Positions 1-8,480 of a stretch of DNA of 64,000 nt are shown in pieces (position 1 is the first letter of the stretch; each line of letters opens with the position of its first letter). Source of the stretch: Tuberibacillus sp. Marseille-P3662 (GTDB lineage Bacteria; Bacillota; Bacilli; Bacillales; Sporolactobacillaceae); NCBI RefSeq assembly GCF_900178005.1, contig NZ_FXBS01000006.1:1583585-1647584 (forward strand). The letters are read 5' to 3'. The position numbers were made by a program, and so were the translations under genes. Below the pieces are notes generated by a model, which did no database searches, had not been told where the DNA came from, and saw only the letters and a program-made list of their open reading frames with translations.

Positions 1-49
1 GCCAATAAGCTTTCAAGAATATCAACAGTGGGAGGAGAATAGCGATTGA
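1..49 (+). CDS. pxpB: 5-oxoprolinase subunit B, C-terminal end (partial)
   Basis: Only the last 15 codons are in the window; reading from base 2 gives [15 protein letters not shown] and then TGA at 47-49. The tail resembles the end of PxpB/KipI proteins, and the next gene is pxpC, which normally follows pxpB. The stop overlaps the TTG start of pxpC (TTGA), which implies translational coupling. PxpB works with PxpA and PxpC in ATP-dependent cleavage of 5-oxoproline to glutamate. The identification rests mainly on context, because so little sequence is visible. Confidence 0.7.
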   Translation, partial: PISFQEYQQWEENSD

Positions 50-1047
50 TTAACATCAACAAACCAGGTCTGCTGACAAGCATTCAAGATTTGGGACGAC
101 ACGGTTTACAAAAATATGGTGTCATCATGAGCGGTGTGATGGATCAAATGTCACATCGTATTGCCAATCTATTAGTGGGTAACGAGGAAAATGAAGCAAC
201 CATAGAAATGACACTGTTAGGTCCGACCCTTCAATTTGAAATGGATAGTCTCATTGCCATTTGCGGTGGCGACTTATCACCAACAATTGATGGTGAGCCT
301 GTTCGCTTATGGCGATCGATTTTTATTAAAAAAGGCAGTGAGTTGCGCTTAGGGCGCTGCCAATCAGGGTGTCGAGCGTATCTTGCCGTTGCAGGCGGTT
401 ATAAGATATCAAGTGTTATGGGTAGCCAGTCCACCTACCTTAGAGCTGAAATCGGCGGATTGAAAGGCCGTGCATTACAAACAGGTGATCAAATCCATTT
501 CGGTAAGCCCAGCAATTTATCAACGCAAATCATGGACGATCTTAAGACTCATTTGGGAAATCAACGTTTTATCGAAACGGATTGGTCAGTCACATCCGAA
601 CTGATTCCCATAGATAAAACACCCCATCCAATCCGGGTCATGAAAGGCAGACAATATCACTTATTTACGCGTGAGAGCCAAGAGAATCTATTTTCTGAAT
701 CGTTTGAGATCACACCTCAATCTGATCGTATGGGGTATCGTTTGAAAGGATCTAAGTTGCATCTAGAATCAAAGGGAGACATGATATCGGAGGCCGTCAG
801 TTTTGGAACCATTCAAGTACCCGCTGAAGGACAACCGATTGTGCTTCTAGCTGACCGGCAGACCACCGGCGGCTATCCTAAAATCGGCCAAGTCGCCACC
901 GTTGATCTGCCCTATATGGCACAATTAAAACCCGGTGATAAGGTGTCATTTATGGAAATATCTCTCGAGGCGGCCCAACGTCTTTATTTGGAACAAGAAA
1001 GAAAAATTCAACAGCTGGCGCAAGGCATTACGATCAAAATACGATAA
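46..1047 (+). CDS. pxpC: 5-oxoprolinase subunit C (biotin-dependent carboxyltransferase family, KipA-like)
   Basis: A 333-residue cytosolic protein of the PxpC/KipA family. The N-terminus holds [12 protein letters not shown] and a following [14 protein letters not shown] segment; [18 protein letters not shown] near residue 265 is the family's late signature. With PxpA and PxpB it forms 5-oxoprolinase, which recycles the damage product pyroglutamate to glutamate. Length is normal for the family. The TTG at 46 is chosen because GGAGGAG lies at 31-37 and the start overlaps the pxpB stop by four bases. In B. subtilis the homologue was first described as KipA, partner of the sporulation kinase inhibitor KipI; the metabolic role is the better supported one. 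Confidence 0.92.
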   Translation: MININKPGLLTSIQDLGRHGLQKYGVIMSGVMDQMSHRIANLLVGNEENEATIEMTLLGPTLQFEMDSLIAICGGDLSPTIDGEPVRLWRSIFIKKGSELRLGRCQSGCRAYLAVAGGYKISSVMGSQSTYLRAEIGGLKGRALQTGDQIHFGKPSNLSTQIMDDLKTHLGNQRFIETDWSVTSELIPIDKTPHPIRVMKGRQYHLFTRESQENLFSESFEITPQSDRMGYRLKGSKLHLESKGDMISEAVSFGTIQVPAEGQPIVLLADRQTTGGYPKIGQVATVDLPYMAQLKPGDKVSFMEISLEAAQRLYLEQERKIQQLAQGITIKIR

Positions 1048-1061
1048 TAGGAGGATTGACT

Positions 1062-1832
1062 ATGCCTACAGTTGATTTAAATTGCGATATGGGTGAAAGC
1101 TTTGGCGTCTACAAGAAAGGGACAGATGAAGCGATTTTAGACTTTGTAACATCTGCCAACATTGCCTGTGGTTTTCACGCCGGCGACACAGCGACCATGC
1201 GGCAAACCGTTCAAATGGCCTTAGAGAAAAATGTGGGTATTGGTGCTCATCCCGGTCTACAAGATTTGGTTGGTTTTGGGCGGCGCAATATTGATATTTC
1301 ACCGCAAGACGCTTATAATCTCGTAGTTTATCAGATTGGCGCGTTAAATGCCTTTGTTACGTCCGAAGGTGGCGAGCTTCAACACGTTAAGCCGCACGGA
1401 GCTTTATTTAATATGGCAGCCAAAAGCACGTCACTATCAGAAGCGATTGCCGAGGCCATCTATAAGGTTAATCCTGAATTAATTTTGTTCGGATTAGCAG
1501 GAAGTGAACTCGTCAAAGCAGGTAAAAAAATCGGACTGCGTTCAGCCAGCGAAGTGTTCTCAGACCGGACTTATCAAGCAGATGGATCGTTAACATCGAG
1601 ACAGGAATCTGATGCCCTTATCACAGACTCTGAAGTCGCCATTAATCAAGTGATTCGAATGGCTAAGGAAAGCCTAGTGACATCTGTTCAGGGATCTGAT
1701 GTCTTAATTCAAGCAGACACCGTTTGCATCCATGGTGATGGCGCCAGTGCCTTAGACTTTGCGAAATATATCCGCCAAGCCCTAGAAAAAGCAGATATTG
1801 CTGTGACCAAAATTAGCGACATCATAAAATAA
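1062..1832 (+). CDS. pxpA: 5-oxoprolinase subunit A (LamB/YcsF family)
   Basis: A 256-residue LamB/YcsF protein. It begins [15 protein letters not shown] and carries [10 protein letters not shown] (about residues 33-42), [15 protein letters not shown] (66-80) and [10 protein letters not shown] (110-119), all family hallmarks. It is the hydrolytic subunit that, with PxpBC, converts 5-oxoproline to glutamate at the cost of ATP. The ATG at 1062 is preferred to an in-frame TTG at 1056 because AGGAGG at 1049-1054 is correctly spaced only for the ATG. It lies 14 bases after pxpC and shares an operon with it and with the downstream permease. The order B-C-A differs from the B. subtilis ycsF-first arrangement. 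Confidence 0.93.
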   Translation: MPTVDLNCDMGESFGVYKKGTDEAILDFVTSANIACGFHAGDTATMRQTVQMALEKNVGIGAHPGLQDLVGFGRRNIDISPQDAYNLVVYQIGALNAFVTSEGGELQHVKPHGALFNMAAKSTSLSEAIAEAIYKVNPELILFGLAGSELVKAGKKIGLRSASEVFSDRTYQADGSLTSRQESDALITDSEVAINQVIRMAKESLVTSVQGSDVLIQADTVCIHGDGASALDFAKYIRQALEKADIAVTKISDIIK

Positions 1833-1861
1833 CCCTTACATCAACCCAAGGAGAGAGACAC

Positions 1862-3049
1862 ATGCCAAAGAAAACAAATATCAGCTTACTCTTAGGGGCA
1901 GCATTCCTGATGGCAACTTCCGCGATCGGTCCCGGATTTTTAACCCAAACCACAAAATTTACTGAAACATTGGCGGCAAGTTTCGGTTTTGTCATTTTAA
2001 TATCCATTATTATTGATATCGGTGCCCAATTAAATATTTGGCGCATTATTGCCGTAGCCGAAAAGAGAGCCCAAGATATCGCCAATCTTGTTTTACCAGG
2101 GTTGGGCTATTTCCTTGCTGCATTGGTGGTTGCCGGTGGTCTCGCTTTTAATATTGGTAACATTGCCGGTGCAGGACTTGGCCTTAATGTGTTATTTGGT
2201 GTCTCCCCGAAAATAGGTGCCTTATTGAGCGGGATTGTTGCCATCGGTATCTTCCTTGTTCGTGAAGCTGGCAAAATGATGGATCGTTTTACACAAATTC
2301 TTGGGATCATCATGATCGGACTGACCATCTATGTGATGTTCTCTTCCCACCCACCCGTTGGAGAAGCGGTCCGCCAAACCTTTGTACCAGATACCATCGA
2401 TATTCTGTCAATTATTACACTTGTCGGTGGAACGGTTGGCGGCTATATTACCTTCGCTGGCGGACACCGTTTATTAGAGTCAGGTGTCAAAGGCAAACAA
2501 GCCATTCCTGAGGTGACGAGAAGTTCGATAACGGCGATCAGCGTCGCCTCTATCATGCGAATTTTCCTATTTTTAGCGACATTAGGTGTCGTCGCCCAAG
2601 GATTACAGCTTGATCCTTCTAACCCACCGGCGTCCGTTTTCCAGTTAGCTGCCGGTAATATGGGCTATAAAATTTTTGGTGTTGTAATGTGGGCAGCGGC
2701 CGTTACTTCGGTTGTTGGAGCCGCTTATACGTCGGTTTCCTTTATCCGCACTTTTAATCAGAGCCTTGAAAAGTATCATAAATGGCTGATTATTGCTTTT
2801 ATCACGGTATCCACTTTAGTCTTTGCCCTGATCGGTGAACCTGTGAAAGTTTTAATTCTAGTTGGCTCCTTAAACGGGTTGATCCTCCCTATTGCCTTAG
2901 GGGTCATGTTGGTTGCGGCTCACAAGCCTAAAATTGTAGGTAACTATAAGCATCCCCTATGGATGACGATTTTTGGTGTATTTATCGTGATTGCTATGGC
3001 TTGTATGGGCATTTACTCATTAATTAACGGTATTCCGAAACTGTTCTAA
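1862..3049 (+). CDS. NRAMP-like permease of the pxp operon (YcsG type)
   Basis: A 395-residue integral membrane protein with about 11 hydrophobic helices. The first helix region reads ATSAIGPGFLTQTTKF, like the metal-ion-site helix of NRAMP proteins but without the canonical DPGN motif. It sits 29 bases after pxpA with AAGGAGAG upstream of its ATG, so it belongs to the operon. In B. subtilis ycsG lies beside ycsF in the same way. Lack of the DPGN motif argues against classical Mn/Fe transport; import of 5-oxoproline or a related substrate is a context-based inference only. Confidence 0.8.
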   Translation: MPKKTNISLLLGAAFLMATSAIGPGFLTQTTKFTETLAASFGFVILISIIIDIGAQLNIWRIIAVAEKRAQDIANLVLPGLGYFLAALVVAGGLAFNIGNIAGAGLGLNVLFGVSPKIGALLSGIVAIGIFLVREAGKMMDRFTQILGIIMIGLTIYVMFSSHPPVGEAVRQTFVPDTIDILSIITLVGGTVGGYITFAGGHRLLESGVKGKQAIPEVTRSSITAISVASIMRIFLFLATLGVVAQGLQLDPSNPPASVFQLAAGNMGYKIFGVVMWAAAVTSVVGAAYTSVSFIRTFNQSLEKYHKWLIIAFITVSTLVFALIGEPVKVLILVGSLNGLILPIALGVMLVAAHKPKIVGNYKHPLWMTIFGVFIVIAMACMGIYSLINGIPKLF

Positions 3050-3108
3050 GTCTGGCAGTAACAATGATGTCAGTGAAGTTTTCATTAAAGGCAAAATAGT
3101 AGGTAAGA

Positions 3109-3141
3109 AGTCGTTCCCCTTTTTTTAGAAGGAGAACGACT
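3109..3141. terminator. Hairpin between convergent genes
   Basis: AGTCGTTC at 3109-3116 pairs with GAACGACT at 3134-3141, with partial extension inward around a T-rich loop. It lies between the convergent permease and antiporter genes. No good T-run follows the stem on either strand, so terminator function is plausible but weak. Confidence 0.35.
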
Positions 3142-3166
3142 CCTAGTTAAATATTGACTGCTTTTA

Positions 3167-4330
3167 TTAAAGCTGACTTGATATATTGACTTCCTGCTGA
3201 ACCTTTTCTTCTTTAAAGAAGAGCTTCAAGAGCGGCGGGGTTACGATGGTAGTGACTAATATGACGATGATTAACACTGTGAACATTTCCGAACTTATGA
3301 GTTGTTGTTCAAGTCCGAGAGCAGCCAAAATTAAGGCTACTTCACCGCGGGAGACCATGCCGGCGCCAACTCTCAACGAACCTAACCATCCGAGGCCGGC
3401 CAGTTTCGCGCCAAATCCACTACCGATAAGTTTGGCGAAGATCGCGAGCATACTCAGACCGATGATCATCCAGACGTAGCCACCGAGTCCATTCAAATCA
3501 GCGGCGAATCCAATTCCGACAAAGAAAATGGGGACGAAAAAGGAATAACTGAGGACCTCAATTTTTTCAATCATTTCTTTTTGGAAGTTGGTCATACCAA
3601 TGGCAATGCCCGCTAGGTAAGCACCGATGATCTCGGCGACCCCTGTATACTCAGCAAAGAAGGCGAATAGCAGGCAGATGATCAGTGCCGCTCCAACCGG
3701 TGCCTGCGGGACTTTCATCTGGGACAAGATCCTCATTGCCCAAGGGACACCTTTCCAAGCCACTAGAATAGCAATAGAAAAAAACATTACTTTTTTAACG
3801 ACGACCATTGTCAGGCTGACTTCCCCGCCCATAAAGCTCATGAGGAAAGCGAGCAGGATAATGACGGCAATATCATCTAAGACGGCGGCACCAAGAATCG
3901 TCATGCCTTCTTTTGTTTTTAATTTGTCCATCTCTCGCAACACTTGCACAGTAATACTTACACTTGTAGCCGTCAAAACGAGACCGAAAAATAACGATTC
4001 GAATAACGTGAGGCCTAGAAGCGTGCCTGAATAGTAACCGCCGACAAATGGGAGGATGATGCCGCCAAAGCCTACGAACGTGGATGCCTTAATACTCTTT
4101 TTAAATTCTTTAAGATCTGTTTCCAGACCGGCAATAAACATAAGCAGGATCACGCCGAGCGTACTAATTTCCTCTATAAAATGGTTTTTATCGACCCAGC
4201 CAAGGATGGCAGGGCCTATTAATATACCAACCATTAATTGCCCTAAAACGGACGGCTGACCAAGCTTGACGCTTAGGTTCCCGGCTAGCTTAGCGGCAAT
4301 TAAAATAATCGCCAATTCCAAGATTAACAT
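3167..4330 (-). CDS. Cation:proton antiporter, CPA2 family
   Basis: A 387-residue membrane protein with about 12-13 helices, matching the transmembrane domain of Kef/NapA-type CPA2 antiporters. GQPSVLGQLMVGILIGPAILG near the N-terminus and ATSVSITVQVLREM about residue 125-140 are family segments; LGAAVLDDIAVIIL carries the paired Asp of the ion site. No C-terminal RCK/TrkA domain is present, as in short CPA2 members. It should exchange Na+ or K+ for protons at the cell membrane. ATG at 4330 is preferred to GTG at 4342 because GAGGAG at 4342-4347 abuts the GTG but is 11 bases from the ATG. It appears monocistronic. Confidence 0.88.
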   Translation of the reverse strand: MLILELAIILIAAKLAGNLSVKLGQPSVLGQLMVGILIGPAILGWVDKNHFIEEISTLGVILLMFIAGLETDLKEFKKSIKASTFVGFGGIILPFVGGYYSGTLLGLTLFESLFFGLVLTATSVSITVQVLREMDKLKTKEGMTILGAAVLDDIAVIILLAFLMSFMGGEVSLTMVVVKKVMFFSIAILVAWKGVPWAMRILSQMKVPQAPVGAALIICLLFAFFAEYTGVAEIIGAYLAGIAIGMTNFQKEMIEKIEVLSYSFFVPIFFVGIGFAADLNGLGGYVWMIIGLSMLAIFAKLIGSGFGAKLAGLGWLGSLRVGAGMVSRGEVALILAALGLEQQLISSEMFTVLIIVILVTTIVTPPLLKLFFKEEKVQQEVNISSQL

Positions 4331-4451
4331 GCTGTGAATCACTCCTCAGGTTAGGTCAAGATAGTATCTGCGATCCGAATCATTTTAAGGGCAGTTCCCA
4401 CAAGCATAGGTCCGCGGGACAGCATGCTCAGGTTGTGCCAGGGGTGTGATA

Positions 4452-4754
4452 TCAAACAAGGAACCAACAGATCAATGAAAAAAGGAATATCAAGAGGATA
4501 AAGGAAGCCCCCGACCAGCGTCTGCTTTTTTGAATGTGTTTGACAAATGCAAGTTCATAAGGCGAAGGCTCGGTCGGCGAGGGCTGCATCATATTTACGG
4601 CATAACTTTTATTCTTTAGTAGTTCGGCTTTTATTTGCCGGCACCGTTCACATTCAGTTAAATGATCGGTCACAAACATCTTTGTCTCCGTATTGGTCAC
4701 CTGATCAACATATAAGGGCAACAAGTCCTCGATGATCTCACAATGTTTCTTCAC
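4452..4754 (-). CDS. Small zinc-finger anti-sigma factor
   Basis: A 100-residue protein with an N-terminal zf-HC2 motif, HLTECERCRQI (His-x3-Cys-x2-Cys), and one C-terminal membrane helix of about 16 residues (FILLIFLFSLICWFLV). This is the usual design of a membrane anti-sigma factor that holds its ECF sigma at the membrane until a signal releases it. The GTG at 4754 lies inside the end of the upstream sigma gene (stop at 4738) and follows GAGGTGG, so the two are translationally coupled. An upstream in-frame ATG exists but has no ribosome binding site. The extracytoplasmic part is almost absent, so signal sensing must use the membrane segment or a partner. Confidence 0.82.
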   Translation of the reverse strand: MKKHCEIIEDLLPLYVDQVTNTETKMFVTDHLTECERCRQIKAELLKNKSYAVNMMQPSPTEPSPYELAFVKHIQKSRRWSGASFILLIFLFSLICWFLV

Positions 4755-5307
4755 GATACACCACCTCTTTTTCATATAAAGCCTTGAACTTCTTTTTTGC
4801 TCTATACAGTAAAACCTTTGTCGTTTGAGGGGTTTTTTCAAGGATTTGAGCAATCTCAGCGTGTGAGAATCCATGGACTTCTTTAAAGATCAGGACATCC
4901 CTGTAATCCGGGGGCATTTGTTTAAATATGCGCTGAATATCACAAGTTACTTGCCGTTCGCTTAATATTTTTTGAGGATTAAAGGTTTCATCACCCTGCA
5001 ATTCGATCTTCTCAGTTGTCTCAACGTATTTTCTTTTAGCTAATGCCCGGATTTTATTTCGATACGTATTCCGGGCAATCTGCATCAGCCAAGTCTTTAA
5101 TGTGGACTGACCTTTAAATCGATGAATCGATTTAACTGCTTGATAAAACGTTTCCTGCGTTAATTCTTCGCTTTCTTCAGGCGAACCGATTAAATTGTAA
5201 AAATATAAATAGACGATAGATCGATTGTCCTTATAAAACTCCTCTAATTTGTCCATGAGTGACTGACCATTTTTGCTAAACTTTCGTAACGAATCGAACA
5301 GAGCCAA
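4738..5307 (-). CDS. ECF-type RNA polymerase sigma factor
   Basis: A 189-residue sigma-70 group 4 protein. Region 2 spans about residues 25-90 (SPEESEELTQETFYQAVK, then STLKTWLMQIARNTYRNK), and region 4 about 120-180 (MPPDYRDVLIFKEVHGFSH, then a helix-turn-helix in AEIAQILEKTPQTTKVLLYR). It directs RNA polymerase to a stress regulon, controlled by the coupled anti-sigma downstream. The TTG at 5307 is used because a G-rich site (AAGGGGGG) lies just upstream; the later ATG at Met18 has no such site. The sequence is not closely SigW-like; the regulon is unknown. Confidence 0.88.
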   Translation of the reverse strand: MALFDSLRKFSKNGQSLMDKLEEFYKDNRSIVYLYFYNLIGSPEESEELTQETFYQAVKSIHRFKGQSTLKTWLMQIARNTYRNKIRALAKRKYVETTEKIELQGDETFNPQKILSERQVTCDIQRIFKQMPPDYRDVLIFKEVHGFSHAEIAQILEKTPQTTKVLLYRAKKKFKALYEKEVVYREETL

Positions 5308-5339
5308 GAAATTGCCCCCCTTTTTCCCTCACCCATGTA

Positions 5340-5372
5340 GTAACCAAACAGGCAAAAAGGTTACACTTTATT
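5340..5372 (-). promoter_or_regulatory. Candidate ECF promoter/operator region shared with the upstream anti-sigma-like gene
   Basis: Upstream of the sigma gene the minus strand carries TGTAACC followed about 13 bases later by TTGGTTAC and CATGG. A very similar CCTTTTT...GC...TTGGTTAC block lies at 6641-6660 upstream of the large zinc-finger gene. TGTAAC resembles ECF -35 elements, and GTAACC/GGTTAC also form an inverted repeat. Autoregulation is likely for ECF loci, but the exact promoter elements are uncertain. Confidence 0.35.
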
Positions 5373-5483
5373 TGAATATATCTCTGGAAATTTGTTATTA
5401 AGTTGTCTAAATTCGGTGCAGCCGAACTATGGGCTTCAGAACCTGCGATCCCCATCAAGGTTACGACAACTGTTTTGAAGCAT

Positions 5484-5516
5484 AAAAAAACCTTTTAGGA
5501 ATCATTTCCTAAAAGG
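5484..5516 (-). terminator. Rho-independent terminator
   Basis: On the minus strand an 11-bp perfect stem (CCTTTTAGGAA / TTCCTAAAAGG) with a four-base loop is followed by seven T. It lies just after the stop of the large zinc-finger protein at 5523 and separates it from the sigma operon. Confidence 0.92.
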
Positions 5517-5522
5517 TAACGA

Positions 5523-6608
5523 TTAAGATGAAGGGGGCGTTACAGAAAATTTATAATGCATCCCTGGAATAATTAGGACGGCGTGCTCTAGCTGCAGGTG
5601 ATAAGGAGGCTTAGCTTTCTTATATAAAGGAATTTCAGCCACTCTGTTTTTCCCCATATCGAAATTGATTTTGGGTTCTGTACTCCATTGTTTATTGTGA
5701 GCATCAACAACGCTGAAACTCAGTTCATATAAACCGACTTCGTTGATCTTATCTAATTGTTGGTAATAAACATGAATACGCGAATCCTCCACCTTCGCTT
5801 TCTTAATTTGAAAGCGGATCCCATTGAATGCCATTTCCTTCTGAATCGGTGTCGTGCCATCTTGGTTTAATTTAATTGAAAAACTAGGGGGCTTAAAGAA
5901 AACGGCGATATTTGGCAATTCTACCCCGACCATTTTTGTATCTTTCTTAATACCTTCTAAGACCCATGTTTCTTGTTCCGACATCGCGCCGGTGTAGGTT
6001 GTATTTTTTATCCGGCCAAACACATCATTATTGGTTAAGTCCGTTGCAATAAGGTGGTTCGGCCAATAGACATCCTCCATAATATAGTCAATTTTGGGGT
6101 TATCCCATGTATATTTGTAAGCAATCTTACTCTTCTTAGTCGAAAAGCTTCGTTCTGTGAAGTGAATGTTAATGCCAGTTTGCTTAAAAATTTCCTCCTG
6201 CGGCGGGGATAATGAGACAAGCTCAGAATCAATTTGGACTAATTCGCGATCATGGGCCAATTTTTCCTGTTCATATTGACCTCTTGCGGCTTGTTTACCG
6301 GATATCCAGCTGACAATGGAGAACACGCCGAATAAACAGACAGCGACGACGGCCACGATGAGCATGAGCTTTCTGAGTTTTTTAATGAACGGTGTTCCTC
6401 TGCCGTGTTCTTCTACCTCAAAGGCGTGGTCAGCGGTCAAAGGAGGAAGCGTCGTCAAGTGCTCCTCTTCCTGAATATCCCGCAATAGCTGCTGACATTC
6501 GGTGCAGGATGCCAAGTGATCTTGTATCACTGCCTTTGTCTTATCACTCACCATATCATCTGCGTACAAAGTCAATAAATCCTTAATTAAATCATGATTA
6601 CGAGTCAT
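5523..6608 (-). CDS. Membrane zinc-finger (zf-HC2) protein with large extracellular domain
   Basis: A 361-residue protein. The N-terminus contains the anti-sigma zinc finger HLASCTECQQLL (about residues 32-43). A single membrane helix (LMLIVAVVAVCLFGVFSIVS) sits near residues 83-102, and about 250 residues follow outside. The C-terminal region resembles the DUF4179/DUF5643-type domains found in Bacillus anti-sigma-like proteins, but this is from appearance only. ATG at 6608 has AAGGAG at 6617-6622. It is transcribed separately from the ECF sigma gene that follows, but in the same direction and with a shared upstream motif, so it may be a second regulator or a target of that sigma. No cognate sigma gene is adjacent upstream. 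Confidence 0.75.
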   Translation of the reverse strand: MTRNHDLIKDLLTLYADDMVSDKTKAVIQDHLASCTECQQLLRDIQEEEHLTTLPPLTADHAFEVEEHGRGTPFIKKLRKLMLIVAVVAVCLFGVFSIVSWISGKQAARGQYEQEKLAHDRELVQIDSELVSLSPPQEEIFKQTGINIHFTERSFSTKKSKIAYKYTWDNPKIDYIMEDVYWPNHLIATDLTNNDVFGRIKNTTYTGAMSEQETWVLEGIKKDTKMVGVELPNIAVFFKPPSFSIKLNQDGTTPIQKEMAFNGIRFQIKKAKVEDSRIHVYYQQLDKINEVGLYELSFSVVDAHNKQWSTEPKINFDMGKNRVAEIPLYKKAKPPYHLQLEHAVLIIPGMHYKFSVTPPSS

Positions 6609-6691
6609 CACCCCAACTCCTTACCAAAATCTTACCATATGTAACCAAGCAAAAAAAGGACGAACGATTGTTAAAATATAGAATGATAATA

Positions 6692-6720
6692 GAGCTATCC
6701 CAAACGTTGTGGGATAGCTC
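6692..6720 (-). terminator. Terminator of the siderophore operon
   Basis: GAGCTATCCCA and TGGGATAGCTC form an 11-bp stem around a seven-base loop, directly after the binding-protein gene (stop at 6735). The following minus-strand sequence is TA-rich rather than a clean T-run, so strength is uncertain. Confidence 0.65.
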
Positions 6721-6734
6721 TGATTCATGCTCCA

Positions 6735-7694
6735 TTATTCCAACCCTTTATCGATTTCCTTAACCATTTCTTGTACGGATGCTAAGCCACCGCCAGAAAG
6801 ATACCAATAGTTCGGATTCAAGTAGACAATATGATCACTTTTAGACGCATTGGTCTTTTTCACTAAAGCATTCTCAATGACTTTTTTAGCTGATGCCCCC
6901 CGTCCAATCGCTGAATCTCTATCAATAACAAAGAGGTAGTCAGGATTCTTTTCAGAGATATATTCAGATGATATTTTTTGACCATGAGTCGATGCTTTAA
7001 TATTTTTATCTACAGGTTTGACGCCAAAGACATCATGAATAATACCGAATCTAGAGCCGGGGCCGTATGCACTCATCTTACCGCCAGTGGTTAATACAAT
7101 TAGTCCCTTTTTATCCATGGTTGAAGCCTTTGCCTTCAACTCTTGAATTTGGCTATCAATCTCTCCCAAGGTCTTTTTAACAACAGATGTCTTGTCAAAA
7201 ATCTTACCAAGGGTTCTCATATTCTTTTTAAATGATGTCATATAGTTTTTGTTATCAACACCCACATATATGGTTGGTGCAATCTTACTAAGCTCTTCAT
7301 AGGATCCCGATTGCCGTCCGGAAATAATAATTAAACCAGGATTAAGTTCGTTAATTTTTTCAAAATCTGGTTCCTTCAAACTACCGACATTCGCATATTT
7401 GTCATCGTCATATTTAGACAAATACGGTGGTAGGCTGCTCTTGGCAACACCGGCAACGTCCACATTCATTTCATTCAAAGAATCCAAGGCACCAAAATCA
7501 AACACGACGACATTGTCAGGGTTTTTCTTGACTTTCGTGGTTCCCAATTCATGCTGAACCGTTAATGTCTCAGCATTGTTTACTTTCGATTGTTCTGCTC
7601 CATTAGCACTCGAAGAAGAACCATTTGACCCGCAAGCTGTCACAACCATCGCCAACACAACTGCCACGACTAATGTAAGAAACGTTTTCTTCAT
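6735..7694 (-). CDS. yclQ: Iron-siderophore ABC transporter, substrate-binding lipoprotein (YclQ-like)
   Basis: A 319-residue exported lipoprotein: a charged MKKTFL start, a hydrophobic core and the lipobox VTAC (Cys near 21), followed by a Ser/Gly/Asn linker. The rest is a class III binding fold with two lobes (VVVFDFGALDSLNEM, then LIIISGRQSGSYEELSKIAPT). It captures ferric siderophore outside the membrane and hands it to the permeases. The ATG at 7694 is eight bases from AGAGG; earlier in-frame GTG/ATG codons are too close to it. It is the last gene of a permease-permease-ATPase-binding protein operon identical in order and lengths to B. subtilis yclNOPQ, which imports petrobactin. Exact ligand here is inferred. 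Confidence 0.87.
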   Translation of the reverse strand: MKKTFLTLVVAVVLAMVVTACGSNGSSSSANGAEQSKVNNAETLTVQHELGTTKVKKNPDNVVVFDFGALDSLNEMNVDVAGVAKSSLPPYLSKYDDDKYANVGSLKEPDFEKINELNPGLIIISGRQSGSYEELSKIAPTIYVGVDNKNYMTSFKKNMRTLGKIFDKTSVVKKTLGEIDSQIQELKAKASTMDKKGLIVLTTGGKMSAYGPGSRFGIIHDVFGVKPVDKNIKASTHGQKISSEYISEKNPDYLFVIDRDSAIGRGASAKKVIENALVKKTNASKSDHIVYLNPNYWYLSGGGLASVQEMVKEIDKGLE

Positions 7695-7721
7695 GTTCAT
7701 CACCTCTTAAACTATTTTTGA

Positions 7722-8480
7722 TTACGTGAAATAAATACATATTCGATTACCATTAATCCGCTCAATCATCATGTCCATCTCGTAAACATCTTTTAATACC
7801 GAGCGGGTGATCACTTCATCGGTTGTTCCTTCTTTTACGAGTTCTCCTTCTTTTAGTGCCACGATATAATCGGAGTAACAAGAAGCAAAATTGATATCAT
7901 GGATAACAAGAATAACCGTTTTACCGAGTTCATCAACCAATCGCCGGAGGACTTTCATGATTTGTACGGAATGTTTCATATCTAAATTATTAAGCGGCTC
8001 GTCTAACAAGATATAGTCCGTATTTTGCGCAATTACCATCGCAATATAGGCTCTTTGTAATTGTCCGCCGCTTAACTGATCAATATACTTATCTTGCATG
8101 TCTTCCAGTTCCATATATTGAATAGCTTCATAGACATAATCCCAATCCTCGGGCTGTAATCGCCCCTGCGAATAGGGAAAGCGACCAAAGCTCACTAATT
8201 CCTTAATTGTTAACCTGAGATTCAGATGATTTGACTGCCTCAGAATTGATATCCTTTTTGCCAAATCATTACTTTTATAATGACCCATCAATTCTCCATC
8301 AATCGTCACCTCACCCTCATCCTTTGATATAAGCCGACTGACCATGGACAGCAGGGTGCTTTTACCGGCGCCATTAGGACCGATAAATGATGTGATTGAC
8401 CCTTTAGCAATATTGAGTGAGATATTATTCACCACATTCACCTGATCATATTGCTTGGTCAATTGTTTAACTTCGATCAT
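7722..8480 (-). CDS. yclP: Iron-siderophore ABC transporter ATPase (YclP-like)
   Basis: A 252-residue nucleotide-binding subunit. Walker A is GPNGAGKST (about 34-42), the Q-loop follows at LRQSNH, the signature is LSGGQLQRA (about 137), Walker B is YILLDEP and the switch histidine is in VIHD. Length equals the FepC/FecE family norm. Its ATG overlaps the stop of the upstream permease gene by four bases (8477-8480), indicating coupled translation. It powers uptake through the two membrane subunits encoded upstream. Confidence 0.93.
   Translation of the reverse strand: MIEVKQLTKQYDQVNVVNNISLNIAKGSITSFIGPNGAGKSTLLSMVSRLISKDEGEVTIDGELMGHYKSNDLAKRISILRQSNHLNLRLTIKELVSFGRFPYSQGRLQPEDWDYVYEAIQYMELEDMQDKYIDQLSGGQLQRAYIAMVIAQNTDYILLDEPLNNLDMKHSVQIMKVLRRLVDELGKTVILVIHDINFASCYSDYIVALKEGELVKEGTTDEVITRSVLKDVYEMDMMIERINGNRICIYFT

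Noticed and set aside
3109-3141. Strong terminator between the permease and antiporter genes
   Set aside because: The stem is imperfect and lacks a T-run on either strand, so it is kept only as a weak hairpin.
5276-5458. 60-codon minus-strand frame with a signal-peptide-like stretch (VVVTLMGIAGSEAHSS)
   Set aside because: The hydrophobic part is read from bases without a start or ribosome binding site, just after a terminator. It could be a relic of a secreted peptide but cannot be supported.
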